Origin: Rhyacophila brunnea
Lineage: Eukaryota > Arthropoda > Insecta > Trichoptera > Rhyacophilidae
Length of the DNA: 64,000 nucleotides
Direction of reading: 5' to 3'
Assembly (NCBI GenBank): GCA_022495005.1
Contig: JAGYXB010000693.1
Location: 682,001 to 746,000 of the forward strand
A program made the position numbers and the translations under genes. Shown here one piece after another: positions 10,145 through 20,388 of this stretch (positions are counted from its first letter, which is position 1; every line of letters begins with the position of its first letter). The notes beneath the pieces are model-generated. The model made no database searches. It was not told the DNA's origin and saw only the letters and a list, made by a program, of their open reading frames with translations.

Positions 10145-11013
10145 GTCAGATATACTCAGACAGTAATCAGATTTTGCCAAAAAAACCTCTAAACAGTTAA
10201 TACTTTTCTCTTCCACAAACCATCGTAATTACTTAATAATTGCTTTATTATACATTGTAACGTTGTATTTTCAAAGTAAAATAAATCACCTAAATGCTAG
10301 AATATCATTTATCATTTGAAGAGAAACCTGTTACAAGATATCTAAGAATTTACACAGCAGTATTTCATAAGGCAACACTCGTAACTCATCATTTATATTA
10401 TCAGGTCTAGCCAACTGACAGTCCGTAAGCCTAGAGATATTCCGAAAGATAAATGCTCATAAACAGAGACTGCAAACTGACCTGAATAATAAACTTTTTC
10501 ACCAAAAGGTGTGCAGTCAGTGGCGGGTTTAGGTACGTGGAAACCTGCCTTACGCACTGACTGATTTTGAAGCCCCAATGATAAAAAACAAAATAAATAC
10601 CATAAATTCCGACTGCCAATGTACCAGTGTACAATTGACGTATTTATTCAATTTTCCAACGACATCTATTGTATAATTATGGAATGTATTATATAATAAG
10701 CACCATCTGTCGAAAGTTTACAAAAATACGCTACGTCGCGTCTCTCTTCAACATTATGTATCGATTATTTGCTGGTGAATCCGAGCGTTTTTGTATATAA
10801 ATTATGTCACGTGACCTCAGCGTGTCCGTTCCAGTCCATACAAATCGATAGGGTGCTAAAGCTACGCCTAACGCATTTTCCCGTAATATTATTATCTATG
10901 GCTGCATGTTTGTTCAAAATAATTAATAACAAGACAATTTAAAAAAATAATCTCTAAGGGATACAATAACATATAAATATACCTATTGATTGTTTTTAAA
11001 AATAAAAAATAAT
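10145..11013. other. Unassigned; contains a CAGTGGCGG hAT-like end at 10518-10580
   Basis: CAGTGGCGGGTTTAGG followed by CTTACGCACTGACTGATTTT resembles 20022-20065 (CAGTGGCGGAGCTTG and TGAGTGATTTTGAA). These look like single ends of a hAT-like family whose other end I cannot see. The rest is unassigned. Confidence 0.35.
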
Positions 11014-11192
11014 GGTACTGTTCGGTTATCAGTAATACAGCGGAAAACACATTTTGAAAATACCCGATATACTGAATAATTTTTTAATTTGGGTTTGTTT
11101 AGATTAGGTTAGGTTAACCTAACAAATAATCCAGTTTATCGGCTATTTTCAAAATGTGTTTTCCGCTGTATTCCTAATAACCAAACAGCACC
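11014..11192. mobile_element. Short hairpin MITE with about 60-bp inverted repeats
   Basis: A 179-bp element. The left arm GGTACTGTTCGGTTATCAGT, then ACAGCGGAAAACACATTTTG, is mirrored by the right arm (CAAAATGTGTTTTCCGCTGT and ending AACCAAACAGCACC). It is flanked by AAAATAAT on both sides (11006-11013 and 11193-11200). This is a plausible 8-bp duplication, though A/T-rich. The transcript would form a long hairpin. A degenerate piece of its right arm (TATCGGCTATT) occurs inside family F at 25.2 and 43.2 kb. Confidence 0.75.
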
Positions 11193-11200
11193 AAAATAAT

Positions 11201-11692
11201 TTATCTCGTGATGTTTATTTAATCATCAGTTAGTTCAGTCATAGACTAACATAAAGTTATTCAGTCAGTTATGTTAATTGAGATGTGATATTTTACCAAA
11301 GTCATTCGTCAGTGATTTAAATATAGAAGTATTTTAAAATGTCTAGTTCTACGGGTGAAATAAAATTGTAAATTTTTATGGAAGAGATACACAATAACGG
11401 ATTTTTTCGAAGATGACAATATAATATTTTGAGCGTATGTTACGTTTATAAATTTAGGAAAATTCATCATTTAAACTCATTGCTCAATTTATTATTAATA
11501 TTTTATTACTGGTTGCATACCAGGGTACTAATTAATCTACACGTGGCATTGCGAAGTATTGCTAAAATGTATAAATCACATAATACCAAATAATGACTTA
11601 ATTCCAAATGTTCCAAAAGTTTGAGAACGTAATTTTAATATTAGGTGTGCTTAACAGTATTTATAGCTACGTCATGTTACACATAATCATGT
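11201..11692. other. Unassigned AT-rich DNA
   Basis: No recognisable feature; CAGTTAGTTCAGTCA-like direct repeats near 11228-11270. Confidence 0.35.
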
Positions 11693-11700
11693 AACGTAAC

Positions 11701-12306
11701 CAGTGACGTTCGGTGGGGGTAGGCAGGTTGAGCGTCACTTGGGGGCGGTAGTTACTCGAAGGGCGGCAAATCGACGAGAATCATTAATTTAGTATATAGA
11801 AATAGCTACCTAAACTTAGTCATAACGAAAATATCATTCCATTAAAAAGTCAACTCACTGGTTGGAAACAAAATGTATTAATTAACATAAAAGGTTCAAC
11901 AGGACTGTAATTTTTTGTCGGGTTCGCGATGTCTAGTTTACTTCCGTTGTCTTTAGACGTCACGTCCTTGATGTCCAGCAATGACACGTGCATATTTGCG
12001 AATTATATTTGAATTATACATAGTATAGTTAATTTATCCAAATATTTTTCCAGTAACTCACGAGTTTTAAAAATTGCCAGGTGTATTTTTAAATGTATCT
12101 GAAACCGTGGACTCGCAATATTGTCTCTTGAAGTAGAGATGGCATTTCAATTAGATTTAATGGTAAATATATATATTGTGTGTAATGTACCCATACACAT
12201 TTCTTAGATATTGGAGTCATGAAATGATGATAAAAAATACGGTATAAAAAATGAGGCGGAATTTTGGCGCTGCCTAGGGGCGGTATTTTGTTTATAGACG
12301 TCACTA
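11701..12306. mobile_element. Family B hAT-type MITE, copy 2
   Basis: 606 bp, CAGTGACGTTCGGTGGGGGT to ATAGACGTCACTA. It is flanked by AACGTAAC (11693-11700) and GACGTAAC (12307-12314), an 8-bp target duplication with one mismatch. It is collinear with copy 1 over its length. The 71-codon minus-strand frame inside is a by-product of the repeat. Confidence 0.87.
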
Positions 12307-12314
12307 GACGTAAC

Positions 12315-12997
12315 CCATATAATACACAGTGACTATGCTTTGTTTAATATTATTTAAGAGGACAATTCTTTATTTAAACGGGTTGTCTCATGGATTTATC
12401 TTAATTAATAAAAATAAAACTGTTTAGGCACTATCCTTTAGGTATGTTAAAAAATGCAGTTTATTCGAAAGACAAATAATGCACTTTAGAGGATTAGTAT
12501 ATTTGGGAGGAAATTATTTTTGGGAAGAAAAGAAAAAAAATACTTTTCCTGCGGGGTTTCTGTCACTTGTTTGATTTGAAAAAAGAACAAATAATTAAAA
12601 ATAATAAATGCTCTCGAATTTTTTTTTAAATTTTATGTTGGGTGGAAAACAGGATAACTGTGTGAATGAAATATGGTCACAGTACCTATACACCATAATT
12701 ATGCAATATGTCACCGCGAGTTATCTTATCACCTTATCAGTCAGTGACATCGCTAGCTAAAGTGCCGCCCTACCATAATTTGTCGTCTAAAATTTAAATT
12801 AAATTCATTTATTCACAAAACAGTAGTAGTCAGTAAACTATAGTGATTGAGCAATGCGTCACAATACAAAGGTCTAGATCAAATTAATATGAACATAATT
12901 GTCATCCAATAAAACGTCACATCTCCAATAAATGGCACGTGTTTTTAAGTGCTAGTCGAAATAAACTCATTCGGTCTCAATAACATTCAGCCATGAT
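12315..12997. other. Unassigned, with a family B terminal fragment at 12734-12766
   Basis: CAGTGACATCGCTAGCTAAA followed by GTGCCGCCCT matches the CAGTGACGTCCCTAG...ATGCCGCCCC end of family B in reverse orientation (compare 48475). The rest of that copy is missing. Nothing else is recognised. Confidence 0.45.
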
Positions 12998-13552
12998 TAG
13001 AGTTGGGTTTCGGGAATTTCCCGACGGGAATTCTCGAGAAATTTTCGAGATTTTCCATCCCGAATCTCGAGAATTGAAATTTTTAACATTTCGGGAAATC
13101 CCGGATCTCGAGAATCTTTTATCGGGATTCGGGATATAATTGAATAAACTATTTTCTATATGAAAAAAGTGGACAGAAAACACAAAACGTTCAAAGACTG
13201 ATCGGGGCATTTAACACAATTAAACCAACGTCGACTCAGAATGAACCCAATTTTTGCAACATCAGGGAATTTTGTGTCTCAAAAGCGTACGCGAATGTCA
13301 GACGCAGCGATTGACAGTCTGTGTTTTTGAAATTCTATTTTAATAAGTAATGTTTTGGATTATTTTTGTTTTCCTACTTCTATTTTGTTTGTCTACTTAC
13401 ATTTTCTTTCATTCTGAATTTGCCTGTTTTTACACTGATTTTTTAAATTTTTACAGGTTTTTTTTTAATTTCCCGGTTTCTCGAGAATTCTCGAGAATTT
13501 TGGAAATCTCGAATCTCGAGATTGAGATTTTCTCGGGAAATACCCAACTCTA
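12998..13552. mobile_element. Inverted-repeat MITE rich in TCTCGAGA/TCCCGA words
   Basis: 555 bp. Left end TAGAGTTGGGTTTCGGGA, right end TCTCGGGAAATACCCAACTCTA, an imperfect inverted repeat. Subterminal regions are packed with TCTCGAGAA and TTTCGGGAA, likely transposase-binding repeats by analogy with hAT elements (inference). No clear target duplication. Short frames inside (12977-13210 minus, 13350-13559 plus) are AT-rich or repeat-derived. Confidence 0.72.
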
Positions 13553-13645
13553 CATGTAACCAAATCCTACTAAAGAACCTGACCTGAGGCGAAAAGATCA
13601 TGTGGTATATGAAAATGCAGAGACTTCCCTGGATTGACCACGTGC

Positions 13646-14479
13646 CAGTGGCGAAGGGTGGAGGTATACTGTTAAGACGGTACTTCAGTTAAACGGCAAA
13701 TAATTTTCAACTATAGGTGCGATGAAATTTGGGACTGGCTGGCAATCAAAGAGCGAAAGTCGAGCTGTGAATACGTCAATTTGTTTTGTGATGGCGACGG
13801 GGGAATTAATTCTTAAATCTTGTAAATATGACTAAAAAACGTTACCCATGTACTTGAAAAAGAAAACATGTCAATGAATATATTATTATTATTAGTAATA
13901 GAACAATAAAAATAGCATTAAATGGACGCATGTTGACTTCTTATGACAAATTATGTTTTGTTCTGCATGCGTCATTTGCACAATCTTCGCGTCGCGTAGT
14001 CATGATCGTTTTAGACCGTGCCCCAGTTGAAGTATAGCCTTAAGATATGCCATAAATAGTGCACATCAAAGTTTGGTAGTCATTTTCGTATTTGATTTTA
14101 TTGAAAAACCAAGCCATGATAGATTATTTGGTATATTTTGGGCGATACGACAAAATTGTGCACACTTTTCTTTTATTCATACTTATTTGTTTTCATTGGA
14201 TTAAGAATACCTATTACACACATTGTTGGTTCATTCTTCATTAAGCCCTGCCTAAACCAAATATTCAAAGTTATGTATGATTTAATTGCATAATTTTAGA
14301 TATTTTATAGACAGACGAGTATTTTTTGACTATTTCTGAATTTTAAAAACTAACCAACAACATCTGTAAATAATTGTAGTCTTATATCACTGAAAACAGA
14401 TACGTGTGAATAACTGACAAAATTTAGTGTGCTCTATTTATGACGGATCTTAACAGCCTACCTCCTCCCTTCGCCACTG
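13646..14479. mobile_element. Family A hAT-type MITE carrying a piggyBac-type MITE
   Basis: Termini CAGTGGCGAAGGGTGGAGGT and CTCCCTTCGCCACTG. The flanks CCACGTGC and AGACGTGC share ACGTGC (6 of 8), a decayed 8-bp duplication. Family A sequence is interrupted at CTGTTAAGA by 13676-14039 and resumes with TTAAGATATGCCATAAATAG. Without the insert it matches 8837-9378. Confidence 0.82.
13676..14039. mobile_element. Family D piggyBac-type MITE, copy A (nested)
   Basis: 364 bp flanked by TTAA (13672-13675 and 14040-14043), the diagnostic piggyBac target. Ends are GACGGTACTTCAGTTAAACG and CCAGTTGAAGTATAGCC, imperfect inverted repeats. Copies are at 20555-20917 and 60513-60877. Conserved interior words include ACGTCAATTTGTTTTGTGAT and GCGTCATTTGCA. 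Non-coding. Confidence 0.87.
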
Positions 14480-14955
14480 AGACGTGCATAATATAATGCA
14501 TGAACCAGCAAGGCGCGTTATGTACGCAAACAAGTAATATGTAAACAAATCGAGCAATAATACTTAAAATAAAACTACGTAAAACTTAATTTTAAAACAA
14601 TATTAATTCTTTTGTCGGTATAATGCAATGAGTTTCTCCATTTTTGCGTCGTCCAATCTGACGTGGTATTATCCAATACTTGTAATAAAATAATACTACA
14701 ACAGAATAATATCAGACAAACAAAAAAATAATCACTTTCTCTCGGTCGGAATGGAAACATTCTTTAATATTATGTCGGTCGAGCTGTTTATTGGTGTTGG
14801 AAAATAAATAAAATAATAAATCAGGTTGCTTCCCAGACAATGGACACGAGGGTCGAGTAATTTTCGCATTGCCTTCACTCGATGGGAATTTTAATATAAT
14901 ATTGCAAACTTCTTCGCGCCTCGTGATACCAAGAGTGAACATCGTTACCTTATAT
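14480..14955. other. Unassigned; two unrecognised minus frames
   Basis: Minus-strand frames at 14575-14760 and 14712-14942 (61 and 76 codons) overlap in different frames. I recognise no motif in either. Confidence 0.25.
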
Positions 14956-15098
14956 CAGGGACGGTGAACCCATGGCACGCGTGCCACTAGTGGCACGCTA
15001 ATGTTTCATTTTGAAGAGAAAAGAAATAACTTACTTACTATTTTATATATATTTAAAAAGTGTTTTTTTTTTTATAAAAAAATACAAATAAATATCTA

Positions 15099-16288
15099 CG
15101 AAGGTAGTCACAGAAGTACCCGACCTAACAAAGAAAACACAAAAAGTTTGGGAAAAAATATTTTTATTTCTCTACGTAGTCTCCTTTTAGGTCGATACCC
15201 AACGATGTTCAATAGCTTCGATACCCTGTTTATAGTGAAAATCGTCGAGCTCCTCAAAATAGCCATCGACCGCAGACTCCACCTCTTCATTGTTGGCAAT
15301 TTTTTTACCACCGAACAATTTTTTCAAGTTTGGAAACAGAAAATAATCCGAGGAGGCTAAATCTGGCAAATAGGGTGCGTGAGGAAGCAATTTGAACTTT
15401 AACTCATTGATTTTGGCCATGGCGATAACGGATGTGTGAACTGATGAATTATCCTGATGAAACGAAACTTTCTTTTTCGCCAAATGCGGTTGTTTTTTCT
15501 TGATTTCATCACTCAAACGCTGCAATAAGTTTGCATAATACACGCCGTTGATTGATTTTCCTTTCTGAAGATAATCAATGAAAATTACCCCACGCGCATC
15601 CCAAAAAACTGACGCCATGACCTTGCCTGCAGATGGAACTGTCTTTGCCTTCTTTGGAGCCGATTCTCCCTTTTCAGTTGATTGTTTTGACTGTTCTTTC
15701 GTCTCAGGTGTGAAGTGATGTACCCATGTTTCATCCATGTTTATGAATTGATGCAAAAACTCTGCTTTATTGCTGTGAAACTTTGCCAAACACTCGATTG
15801 AAACATCCTCATGATGCTGTTCTTGTTTCATTGTGAGTAATCGCGGCACCCACATTGCGCACAGCTTCCTCATGTCCAAATATTCAGTCATTAATTATTT
15901 CTGGCGTGGTCACCTCATTTGGTCGACCACTGCGATGTTCGTCTTGGCAGCTCGTCCGAGCTCGTTTAAACTCAGCCACCCAATATGTTACTGTTGTAAA
16001 CAAAGGAGCAGACACCCCCAGAGTAGAATCTAGCGCCGCCTTTATATTGGTTGGACTGAAGTCTTTCAAATGAAAGTATTGTATCACATAACTGTGACCA
16101 ATTTTTTCCATGTTTACAAATTCACTGAGATCGTTCACTGTTGATGGCTGACAAATAATTACTGAACAATGTAGCGTCGCCAAACTTCAAACTTAGGCAT
16201 TATAAGGTAGGTACTTTCTATCATGGTCATTATTTTTAAACAACAACTGCTATCTATACGTCGGGTCGGGTACTTCTGGGACTACCGG
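15099..16288 (-). mobile_element. mariner element (DD34D), nested in a hAT relic
   Basis: 1190 bp between TA dinucleotides (15097-15098 and 16289-16290). Terminal inverted repeats of about 24 bp share GGTAGTC(A/C)CAGAAGTACCCGACC. Length is about 100 bp below the usual 1.3 kb because of an internal deletion in the transposase gene. The transposase is on the minus strand. The hAT sequences on both sides show it inserted into the older element. Confidence 0.93.
15164..16111 (-). pseudogene. mariner transposase, inactivated
   Basis: The N-terminal part (16111 down to about 15887) has the helix-turn-helix region with WVAEFKRARTS and DEHRSGRPNEVTTPEI. The catalytic part (15891-15187) has the first Asp in MDETWVHH, the second in HQDNSSVHT and the third in SSDYFLFPN. 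The second and third Asp are separated by 34 residues, the mariner DD34D signature. Two lesions break it. One is a deletion of roughly 33 residues with a frame change after TTPEIIND. The other is a frameshift near the C-terminal HRW, so the typical GDYVEK-type end (stop at 15164-15166) is out of frame. All three catalytic Asp codons survive, but no full protein can be made. Confidence 0.92.
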
Positions 16289-16893
16289 TAAGTACCTAAT
16301 TATACTAGTACTATATATACGACATAGCCATGCGTATTTTCTTCGGTTTTTCATATTATGTTTACCACCGATGCGCAAACGAAAATGACGAAATTCACGC
16401 ATAAATGACAAATCGCATTGTATAAAAAATAGCATTCAAATCCTTTTCAAGGATAATCATTACGTTTAATGAACAAACCTTATGAAATTAATTATCGGCA
16501 GTCATTCAAATATAATAACTGCTTGTTATTTTGCCTCAAACGTAATATCTAAAAATGGAAAACCGTTCAGTGATGGAGAATATAGTATGAAAGAAGGGGG
16601 AGTGGGGGGGTTTAATGCTTTCACGGTGTCTTTGAGGAATTTGAAAACAAGGGAAAAATATTCAAAGAATAAAAGATATGCCTTCAGCTAGAAATATGAT
16701 GGAAGATATAATATCAAGAACTCAATTGTATTTTTTTGTAATAAGTAGTACTTATTTTTAAAAACTATTATTTTAGAAAACTTTAAAAAACGTTATTTTT
16801 CGCCATGAAAAACTACTTGGCACGTCAGACGGTCAAAAAATATTATTTGGGAAATTTTGGCACGCGTACGTAAAAAGGTTCGCCATCCCTCAG

Positions 16894-17059
16894 TCACAAA
16901 TAGTCTATATATTCGTATGTAATGCATGCGAGAAAACATATGAAAATCTGTAAGAGAGAGCGATAGAGAAAAGATGTATTAAACATACACGTCATATAAA
17001 ATAATGTAGATTCTAAATTTGAAAAATCGTATGGATCGCTTATTTTAATCGGGTCATGA
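16894..17059. other. Unassigned spacer
   Basis: About 165 bp between the hAT relic and the next retrotransposon fragment. Nothing recognised. Confidence 0.4.
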
Positions 17060-17760
17060 AAGAAAACAAATTATTGATTTATTTTAAAAAAGACATGTTG
17101 AACACATAACAAATTATTAATTCAATACGTTCACAACGTGACATTTAGAATAAAAAGTACAAGTAAATCAACTAGAGGAAAAAAACAAAGCAAAAAATTA
17201 TTTTATAGAAAAGAAATAAAATAAAAAAAACAACAATACCCATTAAAAAAAAATACAAATTATATAATAAAATAGAATTTTAAAAGCAGAATACATAATG
17301 CATCGGTAAAAATGTCTACATCTCTAGGGAGTGCATTGACCAGCCGCACAGCCCTCGCTATTGGTGCCTGGTGAGCCTGACATGAGGAAACAGCTTTCAC
17401 CCATGTCATGGCTACGACCACGCATATAATTTTATTAACGGGTGCATAAAAATTCAAATTTTCCATAATATCTTGATTGGAAACTATAGGTATCACGTGA
17501 GAGCAGGGAAAAATGCTTTAAGATAATGAAAGGCGAGCAAGCCTTGAAGAAAGTTAGTCGGAAAATACTCATTTGAGAAGCTGTCAAAAGGAAAATAATT
17601 ATGTACGGAACGGTGATCCGGTGCGTTTCGGTCCATTTTGAGCCCTGGTGCCAATAGTATCATCTGGCGACACGTGTCACAGCACTCGAAAAGCACTCGA
17701 ATGACTAGATTAAGGCGAAGGTTTTTGCTGTGCGCCTGATACTTAAGTACCACGTTCATT
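17060..17760 (-). pseudogene. Non-LTR retrotransposon 3' region (clade 1), diverged copy
   Basis: Minus-strand frames 17260-17496 and 17493-17759 contain FPTNFLQGLLAFHYLK and QAPIARAVRLVNALPRDVDI. These align with PSDFLSGMLTYCSLKF and MPIGRAVTMFNEIASDIDI in the 32.5-kb fragment. The 3' noncoding words (ACGTTCACAACGTGACAT) match the other clade 1 tails. The reading frame is broken between the two frames. A shorter relative lies at 56200-56520. Confidence 0.65.
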
Positions 17761-17779
17761 TAAGTTTATTTTATAAATC

Positions 17780-19547
17780 ACTAGCTGAAGTACCCGGCTT
17801 CGCACAGGGTCACTTCGTGGTTATATTTATCTTAGATATTTGAAAAATAATAAGAGTTAATTATTTTTTTAATATTAAAATATCTGTGTAATACAATATG
17901 GCAATATGAAAATAATTCTAATAGGAGTAAAGGTCAAACATAAGAACACTAAATTAAAATCGAATACAAAATATGAAAACGTTTTTAATGTTATTAATAT
18001 GTAGTAAAAAAAAATCTAAATTGGATGGAACAAACAAACAACAAACTTTGTATTTCATATAATAATAATTTAGAAACCTTCGCAAGTGTGCGCACAACAA
18101 CTCACCAAAGTTTCATTGCAATCGGATTAATGGTATAGGAACGCATACGAAAAGAAGAAGAAGAAGATGGTTGTACTAATTCAAACACCTTCGCGGGCGT
18201 GCGCACAACAACTGGTCAAAATTTCATCACAATCGGATGAATGGCATAAGAACGCATACAAATAGAAGAAGATAAAGATGATTGTACTAATTCAGAAACC
18301 TTTGTGGGCAAGGGCACAACACTTGATCAAAATGTCATTGCAATCGGATGAATGGTATAGGAACGCATAAGAATAGAAGTAGAAGATGATTTTCTAATTC
18401 AGAAATCTTCGTGGGCATGCGCACGACAACTCACCAAAGTTTCATTGCAATCGGATGAATGGTATAGGAATGCATACGAATAGAAGAAGATGGTTGTACT
18501 AATTCAGAAGCCTTCGCGGGCTTGCGCACAACAACTGGTCAAATTTTCATCGCAATTGGATGAATGGTATAAGAACGCATACGAATAGAAGAAGATAGAA
18601 TGAAGAAGAGGAAGAAGATGGTGATTTTTCTAATTCAGAAACCTCATGGATGTGCATACAACCACTTAGCAAAATTTCATTGCAATCGGATGAATGGTAT
18701 AGGAACCAAGGAAGAAGAAGAAGATAGTTGTACTAATTCAAAAACCATTGCGGGTGTTACCACAATAACTGACGAAGGTTTCATCGCAATTAGATGAATG
18801 GTATAGGGACCATATGAATAAAAGAAGATAGAATGAAGAAGAAGAAGAAGATGGTTGTACTAATTCAGAAACCTTCGCGGGTGTTGGCACAATTATTGAT
18901 GAAAATTTTATTGCAATCGGATGAATGGAATAGGAACGCTTACGAATAGAAGAATATAGAATAGAAGATAAAGAAGAAGAAGAAGATGGTTGTACTAATT
19001 CAAAAACCATTGCGGGTGTTACCACAACAACTGACGAAAGTTTTATTGCAATCGGATGAATGGTATAGGGACCATACGAATAAAAGAAGATAAAATGAAG
19101 AAAAAGAAGAAGAAGAAGATGGTTGTACTATTTCAGAAACCTTTGCGGGTATTAACACAACAACTGACGAAGGTTTCATCGCAATCGGATGAATGGTATA
19201 GGAACCATACGAATAAAAGAAGATAGAATGAAGAAGAAGAAGAAGATGAGGATTTTTCTAATTCAGAAACCTTCATGGGTGTGCATACAACCACTTACCA
19301 AAATTTCAGTGCATTCGGATGAATGGTATAGGAACGCATACGGGACAGACACACAGACAGACAGACATACAGACAGACAGACATTTATTTTTATATATTA
19401 GTATAGCCTATACTCTTCCCGCAAGTGCAAGCAATAAGTTTACAAAGTTTTATCGCAATCGGATGAGCGGTATGGCTGCGCATTAAATACGAACAAACAA
19501 ACACACAAATACACAAACACACAAATATTATTTTTTATATATTAGAT
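17780..19547 (+). repeat. RTE-like retrotransposon tail with about 12 tandem units
   Basis: Starts CTAGCTGAAGTACCCGGCTT then CGCACAGGG, a phrase typical of arthropod RTE-like 3' regions. It contains about 12 tandem units of roughly 100-140 bp, each with TCATCGCAATCGGATGAATG, AGGAACGCATACGAA, GAAGAAGAAGATGGTTGTAC and AACCTTCGCGGG. Two 3' termini follow, ending CAGACAGACAGACATT...TATATATTAGTATAG (about 19405) and TATATATTAGATTG (19547). No reverse transcriptase is present. Units differ mainly in GAA-repeat length. Confidence 0.75.
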
Positions 19548-20021
19548 TGTCTGAAACTGCCTTAAGGCTTTAATAATAATATAATTAGACTCATTTCTGT
19601 TCCCCGTGCGTGTTACGCAGCCTCGGGGGCAGTCAAATTAGACGCCGGTCAAGTAACCAATGGCCTTGCACTTCCGAACGAAATACGACAAAAAAACTTA
19701 TTGCCCAATAAACTTGTTGAAGGTCATACAAATAGTGGTCATGCAAGCTTGATTTTATTTCCACGCGATTGACCTTTGACAATGGTGTCCATCAGAAGTG
19801 GGTACCTAATCGGTTTTTTTTTGTCAACGGAAGTGTGGATTCAATTATTTTTCAAATTAGAAACGAATTTTAGAGACGCGTCATGCGAATTTCACCAAAA
19901 AATATTAATTTAAAATAATTAATTTTGTGAGGCCATGTGCATGCATATTAATGAAAATATTACATGCACAATGCTATCGCACATTTTGGCGAAATACAAA
20001 GAAAAAAAATAATATTACCAG
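19548..20021. other. Unassigned DNA
   Basis: No supported feature. Confidence 0.4.
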
Positions 20022-20065
20022 TGGCGGAGCTTGAACGCCTCTGGCATTGAGTGATTTTGAACACA
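20022..20065. repeat. hAT-like terminal fragment (CAGTGGCGG)
   Basis: CAGTGGCGGAGCTTGAACGC then TTGAGTGATTTTGAA resembles 10518-10580. It is a single-ended fragment. Confidence 0.4.
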
Positions 20066-20111
20066 CGAAAACAAAAAACCGCAAATGCCAATCACCAACG
20101 TAGATGCCTAG

Positions 20112-20301
20112 GCGGCTCTCATGGTGCAGTGGATAAGGCACTGGCCTTCCGCCCGAGAGTTATGGGTTCGATTCCCGGTGAGGGCACAATATGTATGTGT
20201 TTTTCTCAAAGCCTGGGTATCTGTGGTTGTCCAAAATTACTAACAACCACCTTGTACGAAAAAGCAAGGAAATCGTTATTAATAATTCTAAAAAAAAAAA
20301 A
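20112..20301 (+). repeat. SINE2, recent insertion with perfect target duplication
   Basis: A 190-bp tRNA-derived element. Head: GCGGCTCTCATGGTGCAGTG, then the B box GGGTTCGATTCCCGG; a short unrelated body and a poly(A) tail follow. It is flanked by a perfect 15-bp direct repeat AACGTAGATGCCTAG (20097-20111 and 20302-20316), the mark of LINE-machinery retrotransposition. The intact duplication implies a young insertion. The tRNA-like head could fold, but position, tail and duplication identify a SINE, not a tRNA gene. No second copy was found in the window. Confidence 0.92.
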
Positions 20302-20388
20302 AACGTAGATGCCTAGCCTAATAAAAATATCAATATATTATTTCTTTCCTAGAATCACACCTGCAACTTGTATTAATTATAAATAACC

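Larger units (their letters stand above)
14956..16893. mobile_element. hAT relic (CAGGGACGGTGAACC ends) carrying a mariner
   Basis: Left end CAGGGACGGTGAACCCATGG, then CACGCGTGCCA. Right end GGTTCGCCATCCCTCAG, preceded by TTTGGCACGCGTACGT. The same two ends occur at 26188 and 30236. GGCACGCGTGCC beside a GGTGAACC/GGCGAACC end is typical of BED-type hAT elements (family knowledge). A + frame from 16482 (about 40 residues, with ISKNGKPFSDGEY) resembles the N-terminal region of GTF2IRD2/ZBED-type hAT transposases. The remainder is deleted. No target duplication was resolved. Confidence 0.65.

Noticed and set aside
15001..15360. 119-codon plus-strand frame
   Set aside because: It lies over the mariner end and the antisense of the transposase 3' part, so it is a shadow of the element.
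17780..19547. CRISPR-like array
   Set aside because: Units are directly adjacent diverged tandem copies without unique spacers, and the sequence is eukaryotic.
20112..20180. A tRNA gene
   Set aside because: A and B boxes are present, but the element ends in poly(A) and is flanked by a 15-bp duplication, so it is a SINE head.
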